NCBI GenBank assembly: GCA_030407315.1
Contig: JALQPE010000083.1
Span: 248,001 to 312,000 of the forward strand
Source of the DNA: Asparagopsis taxiformis
Lineage: Eukaryota; Rhodophyta; Florideophyceae; Bonnemaisoniales; Bonnemaisoniaceae
DNA length: 64,000 nt
Reading direction: 5' to 3'
Positions 48,999-59,763 of the stretch are shown here, piece by piece (within the stretch, counting starts at the first letter, position 1; each line of letters starts with the position of its first letter). The translations under genes and the position numbers were made by a program. Below the pieces are notes generated by a model. The model was not told the origin of the DNA. It worked only from the letters and a program-made list of their open reading frames with translations, and did not search any database.

Positions 48999-50945
48999 GT
49001 GTGCGCGATGTGTATTGCTTAGTTGGAGAACGCCATAGAATGACACTCTGAGAGTAGCCGTTTTGAGTGATAAAAGATTTGTGCAGATAGTCGCAGTACC
49101 ACCTCTCAGTAGCGCCCTGTCGGACAACCTGTCCTCGCCACGTTGAAAATTCTAGAAACATCACAGCGTGAGACACGTACCGTGTCACAACGTCATACAA
49201 CTTTGTCCATCCACACGAGTCTCTGTATCTGTGGCCGCCAACAGCCTTGCTGCCCGCATTATCAATCCAGCTCACCCCGCAATCAAATTGGTAGCCTAGC
49301 GCTATTCCTTACGACTATTCTCCCCCGCCAACGGTTTCTCGCGTAAGACAATCCCATTAATTGGCATCAGTGCGAAAAAGAGCTCCAACGCATCTGTGAT
49401 GACGTTTAGAAAACCCACATGCATATACTTGTATCGGGATGCTATCTCCTGTACATGTCCAACTGGTAATTGGACGCGACGCAACACAACACGGCCATTT
49501 AGCAGTTGGCTGCGTATGTAGTGGAAATTGATGTCCAATATCTATCCCATTGGCCTTGTCGGCCTGGATAATGCGCTCAATTCGACGATTCGTTATGTTC
49601 TACAAGTACATACCAGTCCGTAGTGATTAGCATGTCACGGATTGTTCAGCGTGAGCGAGACCCTATTTCGAAATCCGTTCGTGTTGGATAGTGCTGAACA
49701 ACGCGTCTACGGAAACGTCGATTTTCCTGTGCCGCGCGTTGACGATGATTAACAAAAGTTTAAACCAGTAATCCAGGTAACCACTTTCACTGTGCATCAT
49801 AATTTGATACACATCTCGTTCCCAGCTCACGTTAGATCACCGAGGACATGGCTGCGGTGGTTCCACGAACTGAATTTGCTTCCACCCAACCAAGATGTTG
49901 AGAATAATAATTACAAGAGCATACTTTCAATCAGTAACAGTGCGACCAGCCCGCTTGGCATCGCACGGTGTCATGATGATGACGCCATTCCAATAAAAGA
50001 CAGCTGTCTCAGTTGACGACTTATACCGTTTAGATCCAGTCTGTTGCCCCAGAAATTCATTCCATCTCGAAAGCGTCCCGTGGCTTACAGAAAAAAAAAT
50101 GATTTTTGCGCAACGGAGCATTCAATGAGCCGGCCCCAGATTGAGGCCCCAACGACTCGTCGGTATTAAGCCCGCTCAGCTAAATAGAGGACACCTGTGC
50201 AACAATGCATTACAACAGATTTGAATCGTGCTCCTGAAGGAAGCTTCATCCAAGAAAATAAAAATATTGGCATAAACTGAAAAGTCGACAAAAGTTTATC
50301 CTCAACCGGTTGCAATTACATTTAACCATGCCCAATTTCTGAAGGAATAATTGCAAACACAACGTCATCATCCCGAGAATCATTTCTTTTAGCCATTATT
50401 CAAAATTTTAGATTACATTTCATCTCAGATGGCATTGCTGGGCACTCAGCCAATGCACACATGCCAAGTACCTATGTTGGCTGACTGCTCTCAAATGAGC
50501 AGTGTCGTTGCTCACATTGCAATGCGACTGGTGAGCAACTCGCACTGCCACACTGTTCATTTCATACCGTGTCCTGCGACGTCCTCCCAACAATTCGTAG
50601 TTTGTCCCCACCTGCTTCCGACGACAACATCCATATATTTTCAATGACAAGTAGCCCCAACTCCCTCTTGACCAACGTCCACACATCACTTCCCGACCGC
50701 GTCCGACTACTTCCCTGAATAACCCTCACATCTCCCGAGCGCTCGCTCCGTGTTTTCGCTACCTTCCTGCGTGCCTCCTGACTTGCGACTTGCGAACAGT
50801 CGCCCATCTCTCTCCCGTTTCTTTCGGCGCCTAAGTCGACTGCGACACACGCGCAGAGCTGCCGACGCGGCCCTTCCCGCAAATAGACGCTCTGTCGTCA
50901 TTGTTCCTGCGCCCCCGGCGTCTTTTCGCTCTTTTGTCCCCATTC
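48999..50945. other. 1.9-kb region without a supported gene
   Basis: 1947 bp. Short minus-strand frames at 49302-49538 and 48934-49275 lack usable starts (TTG) and cannot be joined convincingly. Nothing recognisable; the last ~250 bp are the F-box gene leader. Confidence 0.35.
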
Positions 50946-52366
50946 ATGGCGCACACGTTGGTGAACGGCAAGGCTCTTAATCTGTGTGATGCAGAGGAGC
51001 CAGAGATATCTATCATTGATCCCGAACAGGAGGACGAAATTGCTCGCCTCCGTGAGCAACTAATGCACTACTGGAAATCCCAGGACCACTCCCTTCCCAA
51101 CCCTTTTGATTCTGTAATTCCCGTGCTTAAGCGTAAGCGACCAACGTAAGTTTTCCACATTTTTCTTATTTTTCCTGACCGCCTTGTGTGTGCCGCTGTG
51201 CTTTACTAACCTCGTCGGTCCATTTCGTCGCATGCTATTTTTTCTTTGCAACAATCAGTTCATGCCAAAACGACGAGCCCCCAACTCGCCGTCTGAGATC
51301 TGGTATAGTTTCGCGGCAAGACATTTCGCCAACCCGTCCTCCAAAACCAAATCAACTCGACGTGCTCACGGATGACCTTCTGGTTGAAGTGTTTAGACAT
51401 CTCGCGACGCTTCCCTACCTTTTGCGTGTGCGACAGGTTTGCAAGCGCTGGTACCGGTTGTCGTGCAACCCGCGATTGTGGTCGCAACTATCTTTTGACG
51501 GTCAGGAACATGTTACATCTGTGAATCTAACAGCGCTGTGCAAAAATACTCCGTCGCTCAGAAATCTCAGAAAACTTTCTCTGGCGCGAGTGCATGGCGT
51601 AAACGACAATGCAGTTCGGGCAATTCCACGGACAAAGTGCGCAGCGACACTTGAATCCGTTGATTTATCGTGGTGCAGCGGTGCAAGCGACAAGAGTGTT
51701 GTCGAGTTTTCGCGATGCCCGGGATTGCGCGAGCTTCGGCTTTCGCATTGTCGACAAGTTTCACGTCGCAGTGTTCGTATTCTAGCGGTGAGGTGTCCGC
51801 GGCTGGAAGTATTGGACATGAATTGTATCAGTGGCGTGCGGGATTCGTTGCTGCAAGTAATCGGACAAAACTGTCCATATCTACGAGTGCTGAACATTGC
51901 GAACGGAAGGAATGTTACTGATGAGGGCATCATTGACGTTGCGAAAGGGTGTCCCCGTCTAGAAGTACTGGATATATCGTGGTGCAGCAAAGTGTCGGAC
52001 AGGTCTATATCAAAAATTGCATCGAGCATGCCAAACTTGCGCGATGTTGGATTATCGGAAACGCGAGTCACTGACGTTGGTATCACTGAACTAACAAGAA
52101 GTTGTCACAAGTTGGGAGCGCTTCATTTGGCGCGATGTATAAGTATTTCTAATGATGGGGTGGAGAGTGTCATTCGACATTGCAGCAAGCGGCTAACTTC
52201 TTTAAATCTCGCGAGCTGTCTCAATGTGGAAGACCAGTACGTCGAGAGGCTCATTAATCACTGTCCCAATCTGACCTGCCTGGATGTATCCAAACTGCCT
52301 TGCCGAAAGATATCGGATATGTTACAACGGCTGACGCAGGATCGGCAAATCGAAGTATACTTTTAG
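50946..52366 (+). CDS. F-box and leucine-rich-repeat protein (one intron)
   Basis: Exons 50946-51145 and 51259-52366 give 435 aa. The 113-nt intron starts GTAAGT, ends TCAG and has a perfect TACTAAC branch site at 51204-51210. The F-box (about 105-150) reads LTDDLLVEVFRHLATLPYLLRVRQVCKRWYRL..PRLW. About nine LRRs of the Cys-containing type follow (repeated C..L..L.L..C..V.D.S/G), e.g. LESVDLSWCSGASD and LEVLDISWCSKVSD. This is the FBXL20/FBXL2/GRR1 type, the substrate receptor of an SCF ubiquitin ligase. The 70-residue N-terminus is acidic with a short coiled coil (EDEIARLREQLMHYW). The substrate is unknown. Confidence 0.9.
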
Positions 52367-52703
52367 ATAGGAGTGAATCGCAATTGGAGTGGTGGATGCA
52401 TTTGCAGAGGTTGTAAAGATTTTCGTGCGAACAGCTTGGAGTCCTTCGTTCTTATCTAACATTGATGGTCACAACTGGCCGGACGAATATCTAACACATC
52501 GATTAAAGCATTTGACTTGATGGATCGAACGAGTAAAATTGCCAACTGCTTAAATTACAGTCCACCGACAAATGCGCAAACTTGCAAATTGTTGAAATAT
52601 TTTCAACTTGTCCCATTCTCATCTTGCAGCTATCCGTGTTGAGCATCGCCATCTTCGATCAATCTGCTCCCGACGTCCACACCTTTCCGTTCACATTCGC
52701 ACA
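52367..52703. other. Intergenic region F-box/LRR to OSCP
   Basis: 337 bp, tandem orientation. Nothing recognised. Confidence 0.3.
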
Positions 52704-53357
52704 ATGCTACGAATCGGTGCACTTTCCGCCCTCCGCTCCCTTTCCAGGACCCATTCCAGAGCCCTTTCGACAGCGGCCGCCGAAGTCGAACTGCCCAAAG
52801 CCATCGATTCCCCTGGCCGCTATGCCAACGCATTGTATTCAGCCGCGTTGAAGACCAATTCCGTCGATGCAGTGGCCGCGGACGTGGACGCGATGCAGAC
52901 AATGCAATCGACCAATTCGACCTTGGACGCATTCTTGAAGAACCCCACCCTCCCGCGCAGTGCAAAGGTTGATACCTTGAATACCATTGTCGGCAAATCG
53001 GGTTTCTCCAAGACTTTTTCGCAGTTCATGCTTGTTCTGGCTGAAAATGGACGCACCGCAGAATCGGCAAAGGTCTTCAAGGCCTTCCAGGAAATCATCG
53101 CGCTGCTCAAGGGTGAGGTTATTGTGAAGATCACGACCACTGATCCGCTGTCAGAGTGGGAGTTGGCGCTTTTGAAAAAGAAAATCAAGCAGCGTTTCTT
53201 CTCGCACATGCCTGATGCGGAGCTTACGATGGAGACTGCGATTGATGAAGATTTGATAGGTGGGTTGACGATTCAAGTTGGGGATCGCTTTATGGATTTG
53301 TCTACCCGTACCGAGCTGCGAAAGCTGCAAGAAGTGATCCTTAAATCGATAAGTTAG
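52704..53357 (+). CDS. Mitochondrial ATP synthase OSCP (delta) subunit
   Basis: 217 aa, the usual OSCP length. The start at 52704 is chosen because it begins a mitochondrial presequence, MLRIGALSALRSLSRTHSRALS (Arg/Ser-rich, no acids). The body starts with RYANALYSAALKT, the conserved N-terminal helix that binds F1, and continues to the C-terminal beta part with IGGLTIQVGDRFMDLSTRTELRKLQEVIL, typical of the family (GG..I..GD..D.S). OSCP joins the F1 head to the peripheral stalk. Its separate upstream region argues that it is expressed on its own. Confidence 0.94.
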   Translation: MLRIGALSALRSLSRTHSRALSTAAAEVELPKAIDSPGRYANALYSAALKTNSVDAVAADVDAMQTMQSTNSTLDAFLKNPTLPRSAKVDTLNTIVGKSGFSKTFSQFMLVLAENGRTAESAKVFKAFQEIIALLKGEVIVKITTTDPLSEWELALLKKKIKQRFFSHMPDAELTMETAIDEDLIGGLTIQVGDRFMDLSTRTELRKLQEVILKSIS

Positions 53358-53551
53358 ATATGTTGCGGATATCCGATCTGGGCATCGAAGCGAACGGGCG
53401 TCGGTATAGTCAGAGGTCAACTCTTTTTGTGATTCGGAGCGAACCGATGCATTTCGTTTTGAGATGTCAGCGATTCAATAAATTGCCAATGCTCAGCGTT
53501 TGGACAATTCTTTCCATCATCTATGCAACAGTACGATCCAATCTCGAATTT

Positions 53552-54454
53552 CTACAAAGGAGTCTTCTTTGGCGTACCAGACAATCTTGGATATCGCCTT
53601 GGCGTCCCACGCTTCTTCCGCACAATAATAACAGCCTTCTCCCTTCCGTCCCGGTCAGTTTCCTGCCCCACATCCACCAAGTCTGTGGAAATAGACTCCA
53701 GATCTCCACCCACCAATCTCATAGCCCCCTTCGCAGCTTTGATCTCGGCACGCGAAGCGTCAACGGATTTCTGCGCAATGAGACAGCCGCCGATCGAAAC
53801 AAACGGCATGCAGAGTTCGGACAGAACACGCATCTCAGCAACGGAGCGTGCAACGGTCACCTGATATTGCTCTCTATGCATGGCATCCTGACCGGCTTCT
53901 TCCGCCCTGGCCCACACGGAGCTGACGTTTGTCAATTCAAGTTTCTCGCATGCCAGATTATGGAAACGCGTCTTTTTCCGAATCGAATCCAAAAGTGTCA
54001 GCTGCAAATGCGGGCGCGCTATGGCGAGAACAAGACCCGGGAAACCGGCACCTGTGCCTACGTCAATTATTCTGGTCGCGTTTTCGGCGTCGATGAATGG
54101 GAGCAGACTTAAACCATCTATGATATGTTTTTGAATTACGGCGTCTCGCGTGCGAATGGCTGTTAGATTGAACTGCTTGTTTACTTCGAGAAGGAGATCT
54201 GTCAGGTGGAGTAGCGTTGTTATCTGACAACTGTCTAGACCTCCTGACTCTGCAGCTTTTTCCAGATAATGGCCCGCTTGTGTTGTTTTAGGGGCATTGG
54301 TGCACGATCGGACAAAACTGCGGGTTGCTTTCGGTGCAATTGAACGTCTTGGTAGGATGGATCGAAAGGCATGGGCATGGCGGGATACAATCGCTGTAGA
54401 TGGTTGTACTGCGAAGCATACCACTGGTGTAGAGTTTATGTCGGTCATCCTCAT
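53552..54454 (-). CDS. RsmG-type 16S rRNA (guanine-N7) methyltransferase, organellar
   Basis: 300 aa from the ATG at 54454; the frame continues upstream but only to a GTG. The N-terminus MRMTDINSTPVVCFAVQPSTAIVSRHAHAFR (in part) is basic and Ser/Ala-rich, fitting a plastid (or mitochondrial) transit peptide. The methyltransferase core has LEVNKQFNLTAIR, HIIDGLSLLP, then the AdoMet motif IIDVGTGAGFPGLVLAIARP, LLDSIRKKTRF, and VARSVAEMRVLSELCMPFV. This is the family that makes m7G in the 530 loop of bacterial-type small-subunit rRNA (GidB/RsmG). The eukaryote copy is expected to act on plastid ribosomes. Confidence 0.9.
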   Translation of the reverse strand: MRMTDINSTPVVCFAVQPSTAIVSRHAHAFRSILPRRSIAPKATRSFVRSCTNAPKTTQAGHYLEKAAESGGLDSCQITTLLHLTDLLLEVNKQFNLTAIRTRDAVIQKHIIDGLSLLPFIDAENATRIIDVGTGAGFPGLVLAIARPHLQLTLLDSIRKKTRFHNLACEKLELTNVSSVWARAEEAGQDAMHREQYQVTVARSVAEMRVLSELCMPFVSIGGCLIAQKSVDASRAEIKAAKGAMRLVGGDLESISTDLVDVGQETDRDGREKAVIIVRKKRGTPRRYPRLSGTPKKTPL

Positions 54455-55215
54455 ACGATTCAATCGCTTCAAAGGGTGAAACTGTGCGAATAGTGCTCGA
54501 GTATAGATGCGGTTTGATGGAGATCGTAATAGTGAAACCGAAATACTCAATGGGGGGTAAGTGATCTCATATAGCCGTAGGGGATTCGGAGAGGTTAGGC
54601 GCACTTCAATCCCGTTCGGAAGGGTTGAAATAGCAGCCCAATATCTCACGGAAGCGATCGAGTTTGAGTAGATCTTGGAATTATGGAAAAGTCGATTACT
54701 CGGGAAAATTTAAAAGCGAACGGAACAAATTCGCCCGTTTGCCAGGAATCCTGGTCAAGGATAGAACGTTGGGTATTGCGGGATACCAGAGGTAATAGAT
54801 GATACAAACTTGTGTCCCGTAAAATATACGCCTATCTTGCTCCGATTATATAATCTTACAAGAGACTCTCAGGGTGTGTATTTATGCGTGAGTTTCCGGG
54901 AAACTGGAACATGCGAAATCAGTTTGCGGGGCATAATATGCTACAAGATCAGTCAATAGTTCTTAGGAATTGAATTCCATTACGCTATGTTGCTTCTAAA
55001 TGCTGGTATCATTGGACCGTGGGTGTGAGCTTATCTAGTTACACGACTCGTTGTACAGCTGGTGAGAATCATGTTATCACTGTACGATATCGCAGTATCT
55101 GTAGAATGTGTTGAATATTGATTGCACACAAAGATTACCACTTGGAGAAATTCACATTAAAGGGTGTCGAAACACAACAGGCTTCAGAAACGTCGAGTGA
55201 GGCCGATTCATTCTC
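54455..55215. other. Intergenic region upstream of RsmG
   Basis: 761 bp between the RsmG start and the ODC-like stop, both on the minus strand. Although the RsmG frame stays open to about 54649, no ATG is available there. No other feature. Confidence 0.3.
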
Positions 55216-56550
55216 TCAGTCCTCCTGTGATACGCGCAAGTAGTAACTCGTTGAAGCAGGAATGCCAGCGTTTCTAGAAGCCAGTGTCGCTGTGTAGGCA
55301 CCCATGTTTTCAAAGTAGAGCCAGTCTCCGACACTCAAACGGGGCAATGGCACATTTCTAGCAATGACATCGACGGATGTTCGACTGGGCCCACGCAAAT
55401 CAGTATCTTGCACATCGTCGTACATTATATCATCCTTGAGCGACAGAACTTTAGGTGGGAAGTCTATATTCAAGATATGGGCATCTTTAAAAGAAGTAAA
55501 AACACCTTCCGCAAGATGATAGGTACGCTTGTGTACATCGCTTCTCTCTAGAACAACGCGGGTTGCCAGGGTGAAAGCGGATGCAACGAAGAGTCTTCCT
55601 GGCTCGGCAATTACACGCACGTCGGAGGGTAGTTTCTGGAGATGACGGCGGATAGTCGCGGCGATTTGCACAAAAGATACGGGCGATTCGTCGTCATGGC
55701 CTGGGAAACCGCCTCCGATATCGAGGATTGATAGGGGTGGGAGACCGGCTGCTTGGACGTCTCGAAAGATTTGGGCGGCGAGGTCGATTCCCTGCTCGTA
55801 CGGTGCGACCGAGGTGGAGCCTGAACCAGCGTGGAAGGCTACGCCGACGAGATTGAGGTTTAGTGATTTGATTGTTTGTAAAATTTGCGGGAGTTCTTCT
55901 AGAATGATTCCGAATTTTGAACTGAGCGGACAGACGGAGGTGGAGTCGTCCACTGCGACACGGAGGAGGAGCTTGGCTTTTGGATGGAGACGTTTGATTT
56001 TGACGAGTTCGTCAAGATTGTCAAAGGTCATGAGGGAAACACCCAGCTGGGCGGCATAAGTGAGATCTCTGGGGATTTTGACAGCATTTGCGAAAATGAC
56101 ATGGTGTGCGAGGGAGCGGTTGCGGAGATCTGGGGTGGCGAAGACATCGGATACGAGTTGAAGCTCTTGATGAGAGGCGCAGTCGAAGGAGGTGCCGAGA
56201 TGGGCGAGGAAGGAAAGGAGGAGTGGATCTGGTCGGCACTTGACAGCGTAGAAGGGTGTGACGGTGGGAAGGTGGGTTCGGAAGAGGGCGAGTTGACGGG
56301 CGACTGTTGAGAGATCTGCGATGTAATGGGATGGAGGAGGAGGAGTCGAAGCGAGGGCACGGTGGAGGAGGTCGGTGAGGGATTGGGTGGGGGGGATGAA
56401 GTGGATGGGATGGTCGTGAAGGGCGGCTGCCTGCTGGGCGGCGCGTAGCAGGGGCGACGAGGGAAGAGGGGAATGTGCAACTGCAATCGGGGACATTGGG
56501 TGGAAGTGTAATAGAGAGGACAGCGGGGGGATGAGAGCGAAATGGATCAT
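55216..56550 (-). CDS. Ornithine-decarboxylase-like protein with altered active site
   Basis: 444 aa, the length of eukaryotic ODC. PLP fold type III is clear: the PLP lysine in PFYAVKCRPDP (about 105), IFANAVKIPRDLTYAAQLGV, KAKLLLRVAVDDS..CPLSSKFG, GGGFPG and AEPGRLFV (phosphate-binding Glu and Arg), and the C-terminal WLYFENMGAYT. However, the usual GPTCDSLD segment, which supplies the catalytic Cys360 and the substrate-binding Asp361 across the dimer, reads GPSRTSVD here, with Arg390 and Thr391 at those positions. Either activity or substrate differs from ODC, or the protein is a pseudoenzyme with a regulatory role. No frameshift or splice site explains the change. Confidence 0.85.
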   Translation of the reverse strand: MIHFALIPPLSSLLHFHPMSPIAVAHSPLPSSPLLRAAQQAAALHDHPIHFIPPTQSLTDLLHRALASTPPPPSHYIADLSTVARQLALFRTHLPTVTPFYAVKCRPDPLLLSFLAHLGTSFDCASHQELQLVSDVFATPDLRNRSLAHHVIFANAVKIPRDLTYAAQLGVSLMTFDNLDELVKIKRLHPKAKLLLRVAVDDSTSVCPLSSKFGIILEELPQILQTIKSLNLNLVGVAFHAGSGSTSVAPYEQGIDLAAQIFRDVQAAGLPPLSILDIGGGFPGHDDESPVSFVQIAATIRRHLQKLPSDVRVIAEPGRLFVASAFTLATRVVLERSDVHKRTYHLAEGVFTSFKDAHILNIDFPPKVLSLKDDIMYDDVQDTDLRGPSRTSVDVIARNVPLPRLSVGDWLYFENMGAYTATLASRNAGIPASTSYYLRVSQED

Positions 56551-57036
56551 GTCATTGTGAGCATGTCCGGCCTGCCGGGCTGCGAGTGGCTGAGATCAGT
56601 GGGCGGCACGGCAGTCGGCGTGGGTAAGCAGGTAGTAATGGCGGGAGAGGATTGGTCGAGGATGAATGTGTAAATTCAAGATCGCATGTTGTCGCGTCGT
56701 GTGGGACGGCATCAACATTACATGATTATGTTGTGATTGACAGTTGAGAGTTGTCCGACATGATACGGACCGTACTCACTGTAATCGTTGCCAAGCCCTA
56801 GTTGCTGCTTACACAAGAAATGCACTGCTACCACTGCCACTGCCACTGGTACAGCAAGTGCCATTGGCAGCACAACTGTATAGCACAACACAGTGCAGTG
56901 CCGAGCAGTCCAGTGCAGTGCAGGGCACTGCGTGTGCCGTACCGTGCCGTGCCGTACCCACGCTCAAGCATATCTATCAACTCACGGCAACGCGTTCGCC
57001 AGCCGTCGCTTCAAACTCACCTCGCAGATCCCCGAA
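56551..57036. promoter_or_regulatory. Divergent intergenic region, ODC-like / MAP2K-like
   Basis: 486 bp between head-to-head starts, with CACTGC hexamers (56821-56855) and a 14-unit pentanucleotide tract (56886-56955) on the kinase side. Confidence 0.4.
56886..56955 (+). repeat. Degenerate pentanucleotide tract x14
   Basis: Fourteen 5-bp units in one register, drifting from CAACA and CAGTG (several copies) through CAGGG, CACTG and CGTGT to GCCGT/ACCGT (four copies). It ends 81 bp before the kinase start codon. Confidence 0.8.
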
Positions 57037-59763
57037 ATGGGTATTTCCTCCTTTTTCGGCAACGTACTTCACGTGCGTCCACGCCCCGACCCGCCCGTAC
57101 CGCCGCCGTCGCATCACGCCAACTCCCCGCCGCGCCGTCGACGCAACCTCCAAACGCGCCAACGTCACGACCGACCATCGCGTCTGCGCGACCGCTCTTT
57201 CGAGCGCATTCGCCCGCGTACCCACCATCGTTCCTCCCTCGACAACACGCGCGCCCCCGTGTCGACCCCGCCCTCCAAGTTTGAAGAGGATGATTACGCG
57301 CTCCCCCCGGCCGATTTCGAGGACGAATTCGCCTCCCGTTCGACCGCACACCTCTCCAGACGCTCCAACAAACTCCGTCGCTATCCCGCCCCCGACGCAC
57401 AATGGTCCGACCCACTCAAGCCCTACAGCATCACCACCACTACCACCACCACCACCGTGACCGCCTCCCCCAATGACGACACCCACTCCACCTCGCGCCG
57501 TCGCATCGGCTGGCGTAATCGTCGCTCCCAATCTCGCGCCGCAAGTAACCTCGAAAGCACTTTTCATACCTTTCATCAGCGAACACACAAAGCAGCCGTC
57601 TCGACCGCTACCGTTAACAAGCCTCAAGCTGATCAAAATTCACCCGCTAAACAAATCCCCCCCACCGACATGTTCGAGCCTGATTTCAAAATTCCTCCCT
57701 CCCCACGTCGCGCTACCCCCTTTGACGATCCCGCTCACGAACAGTCTTCTTCCAGTTTCAAACGTTTCTTCTCCTCAAACCGAACTCCCGACCCAATTCC
57801 CCCTTCCGACAAACTGCCCCCTCGTCGTCACGGACGTATTCGCTCCAGTCTCGAGTATTTCATTCGTCGCGAATCCGCAGATTCCGCTGTTCCACGCTCT
57901 TTCAATTCACGCAGAAAATCCTCGCTTCCACCCAAACCCCACCCCGTTCCTCCTCCAACCCAACCTTCTCCACTCACCACAAAGCTCCCGGACACTGTTC
58001 AGCCCCTCGCCCAATTTCCAAAACGCACTTTCGCAGACCCCGAAGCCGTTGCACCTCCAATGAGATTTTCAACAGATGCCTCATTTCCTAATAGACCAGT
58101 TCCTAGCCTCACCACTCCGTTCACTCGCTCCCAATCCAACCCCGCCGCATCCTCAAACCGCTCCTTCACCGCCAAACGCGCTCACCGAAATCGACCCCCA
58201 CCTCTCATCACTCCTGTCGGTGGCGCAACCGGTTTCGCCTGTGGCGTCGGCGCAGATTCAAGTGGTATGAAAATCGTTCCATTGGGCCGTGAAAGTATTG
58301 AACGCGAGAAGCAATATGGTGTTAACATTTCTGCCGTTACCCTTGACTCAGATCTTACAGATAGGGAACCGAGCCCTATTGGCCAGGAGCGTAATGAAAC
58401 TCCCGCCGCCCCGTTGCAGCCGTGGGACCCCCAGCTTGATCGTGATTCAAAAGCAAATCCGGCAACACGTTCCAGTGTCGCCTCCCAGAAGGACGACGAG
58501 GTGTTTTTCTTCGAAGAAGCTAGCCAGTCTTCGTTTGGTGACACAGAGACACCCAGTAGGGTTGCTGCTAAGAATGGTATTATTCCTATGGAACGTCAAC
58601 AGGAACTCGCGTCTGTCACTGAAGATCACTTTGTGTTTGGAACAGACGGATCGTACAATGATTGCGGCTTCATCATTTCCAGTCATGGTATGGTCGAGGC
58701 GCCGGAGAGTGTGCTCCGGAAGAACTCGGATGGGCTCGCGGTAGAGGGGGTGCCAACTTCGAGCAATCATTTAATTTTTGTGAGATCACTGGATGAGTTT
58801 CGCAAAGGGTTCACTTTCAAGGACAACTCTAGTGAGGGCTCATCAACTCTCGGCAGAGGAGCAGCCGGACGCGTTTCGCTGGCAGTGCACAAGCCGACTG
58901 GAAGGAAGATTGCGGTCAAAGAGATTAATGTATATGATAAGGACAAGCGCAACCAGCTAACAAAGGAATTAGAGACGCTGATCAGTCATCAGAGTCGATT
59001 CCTAGTGAGGTCATTTGGGGCATTCTACGATGGTGCCGGAGTCGTCAGCGTCACGTTGGAGTATATGGATCGCGGCTCTTTGGCGGACATTATTCAGCAA
59101 AGTGGGCCGGTGCCGCATGCTGTGATTTGTAAGATTGCGGAACACTGCTTGCGAGGCCTATGTTTTCTGCACGACAACCATATTCTGCATCGGGATATCA
59201 AAACTGGTAACATTCTCCTTTCGAGGAAACTGTGTCGCGCAAAGCTAAGCGATTTTGGACTGGCGCGCAACTTGGAGCAGGGCTCGTCGTGGACGGACAC
59301 GTTTGTAGGAACTCTAGGGTACATGTCACCGGAACGGTTGCATGGGAGCGGGTACACATATGCAAGTGATATATGGAGTCTGGGGATTTCAATTCTGGAA
59401 TGTGTGATGGGACGATTCCCGTTCGACAAACCGGCGGTGTATTTTGACGTCGTGAGTGCTTCGACGTCAAATCCATCGTCACTGGTAGAGGACGTTGTGT
59501 CGAGCGAGCTTCTGGACTTTATTCGGTTGTGCACGGATGTGGACCCGGCGAAAAGACCGCAGGCGAGAGAAATGCTGGAACACGAATGGATACGATCTTC
59601 GAAGGACGATGCGAACGCATTGCGAGAATGGCTGGACAATATCCCACCGTTGCATGCTGAAGACGCGGAGATTGGGTCTGAACTAGCTTTCGCTCTCAAG
59701 GCTGAGAAGCAAGCGACGACTATGGCAAAGATTCGTGCAAAGGCTGTTGAGAGCAGTCTGTAA
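57037..59763 (+). CDS. MAP2K-like (STE7-type) protein kinase with long N-terminal arm
   Basis: 908 aa from MGISSFFGN. The frame is open upstream without ATG. A disordered, Pro/Ser/Arg-rich arm of some 600 residues comes first, with a poly-Thr run near residue 135. The kinase domain (about 600-850) has the Gly loop GRGAAGRV, AVKEI (Lys), HRDIKTGN, DFGLA, and the GTLGYMSPERL motif typical of MAP kinase kinases; the activation loop reads SSWTDTFVGT, with Ser/Thr residues available for phosphorylation by a MAP3K. MAP2Ks phosphorylate Thr and Tyr of MAPKs. The long arm is unusual, as most MAP2Ks are 350-500 aa. A 50-residue C-terminal tail follows the domain. Confidence 0.87.
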   Translation: MGISSFFGNVLHVRPRPDPPVPPPSHHANSPPRRRRNLQTRQRHDRPSRLRDRSFERIRPRTHHRSSLDNTRAPVSTPPSKFEEDDYALPPADFEDEFASRSTAHLSRRSNKLRRYPAPDAQWSDPLKPYSITTTTTTTTVTASPNDDTHSTSRRRIGWRNRRSQSRAASNLESTFHTFHQRTHKAAVSTATVNKPQADQNSPAKQIPPTDMFEPDFKIPPSPRRATPFDDPAHEQSSSSFKRFFSSNRTPDPIPPSDKLPPRRHGRIRSSLEYFIRRESADSAVPRSFNSRRKSSLPPKPHPVPPPTQPSPLTTKLPDTVQPLAQFPKRTFADPEAVAPPMRFSTDASFPNRPVPSLTTPFTRSQSNPAASSNRSFTAKRAHRNRPPPLITPVGGATGFACGVGADSSGMKIVPLGRESIEREKQYGVNISAVTLDSDLTDREPSPIGQERNETPAAPLQPWDPQLDRDSKANPATRSSVASQKDDEVFFFEEASQSSFGDTETPSRVAAKNGIIPMERQQELASVTEDHFVFGTDGSYNDCGFIISSHGMVEAPESVLRKNSDGLAVEGVPTSSNHLIFVRSLDEFRKGFTFKDNSSEGSSTLGRGAAGRVSLAVHKPTGRKIAVKEINVYDKDKRNQLTKELETLISHQSRFLVRSFGAFYDGAGVVSVTLEYMDRGSLADIIQQSGPVPHAVICKIAEHCLRGLCFLHDNHILHRDIKTGNILLSRKLCRAKLSDFGLARNLEQGSSWTDTFVGTLGYMSPERLHGSGYTYASDIWSLGISILECVMGRFPFDKPAVYFDVVSASTSNPSSLVEDVVSSELLDFIRLCTDVDPAKRPQAREMLEHEWIRSSKDDANALREWLDNIPPLHAEDAEIGSELAFALKAEKQATTMAKIRAKAVESSL

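Noticed and set aside
49680..49740. GTGKST-like P-loop in a minus-strand frame
   Set aside because: The frame stops after a few codons on the 3' side, and there is no nucleotide-binding domain around it.
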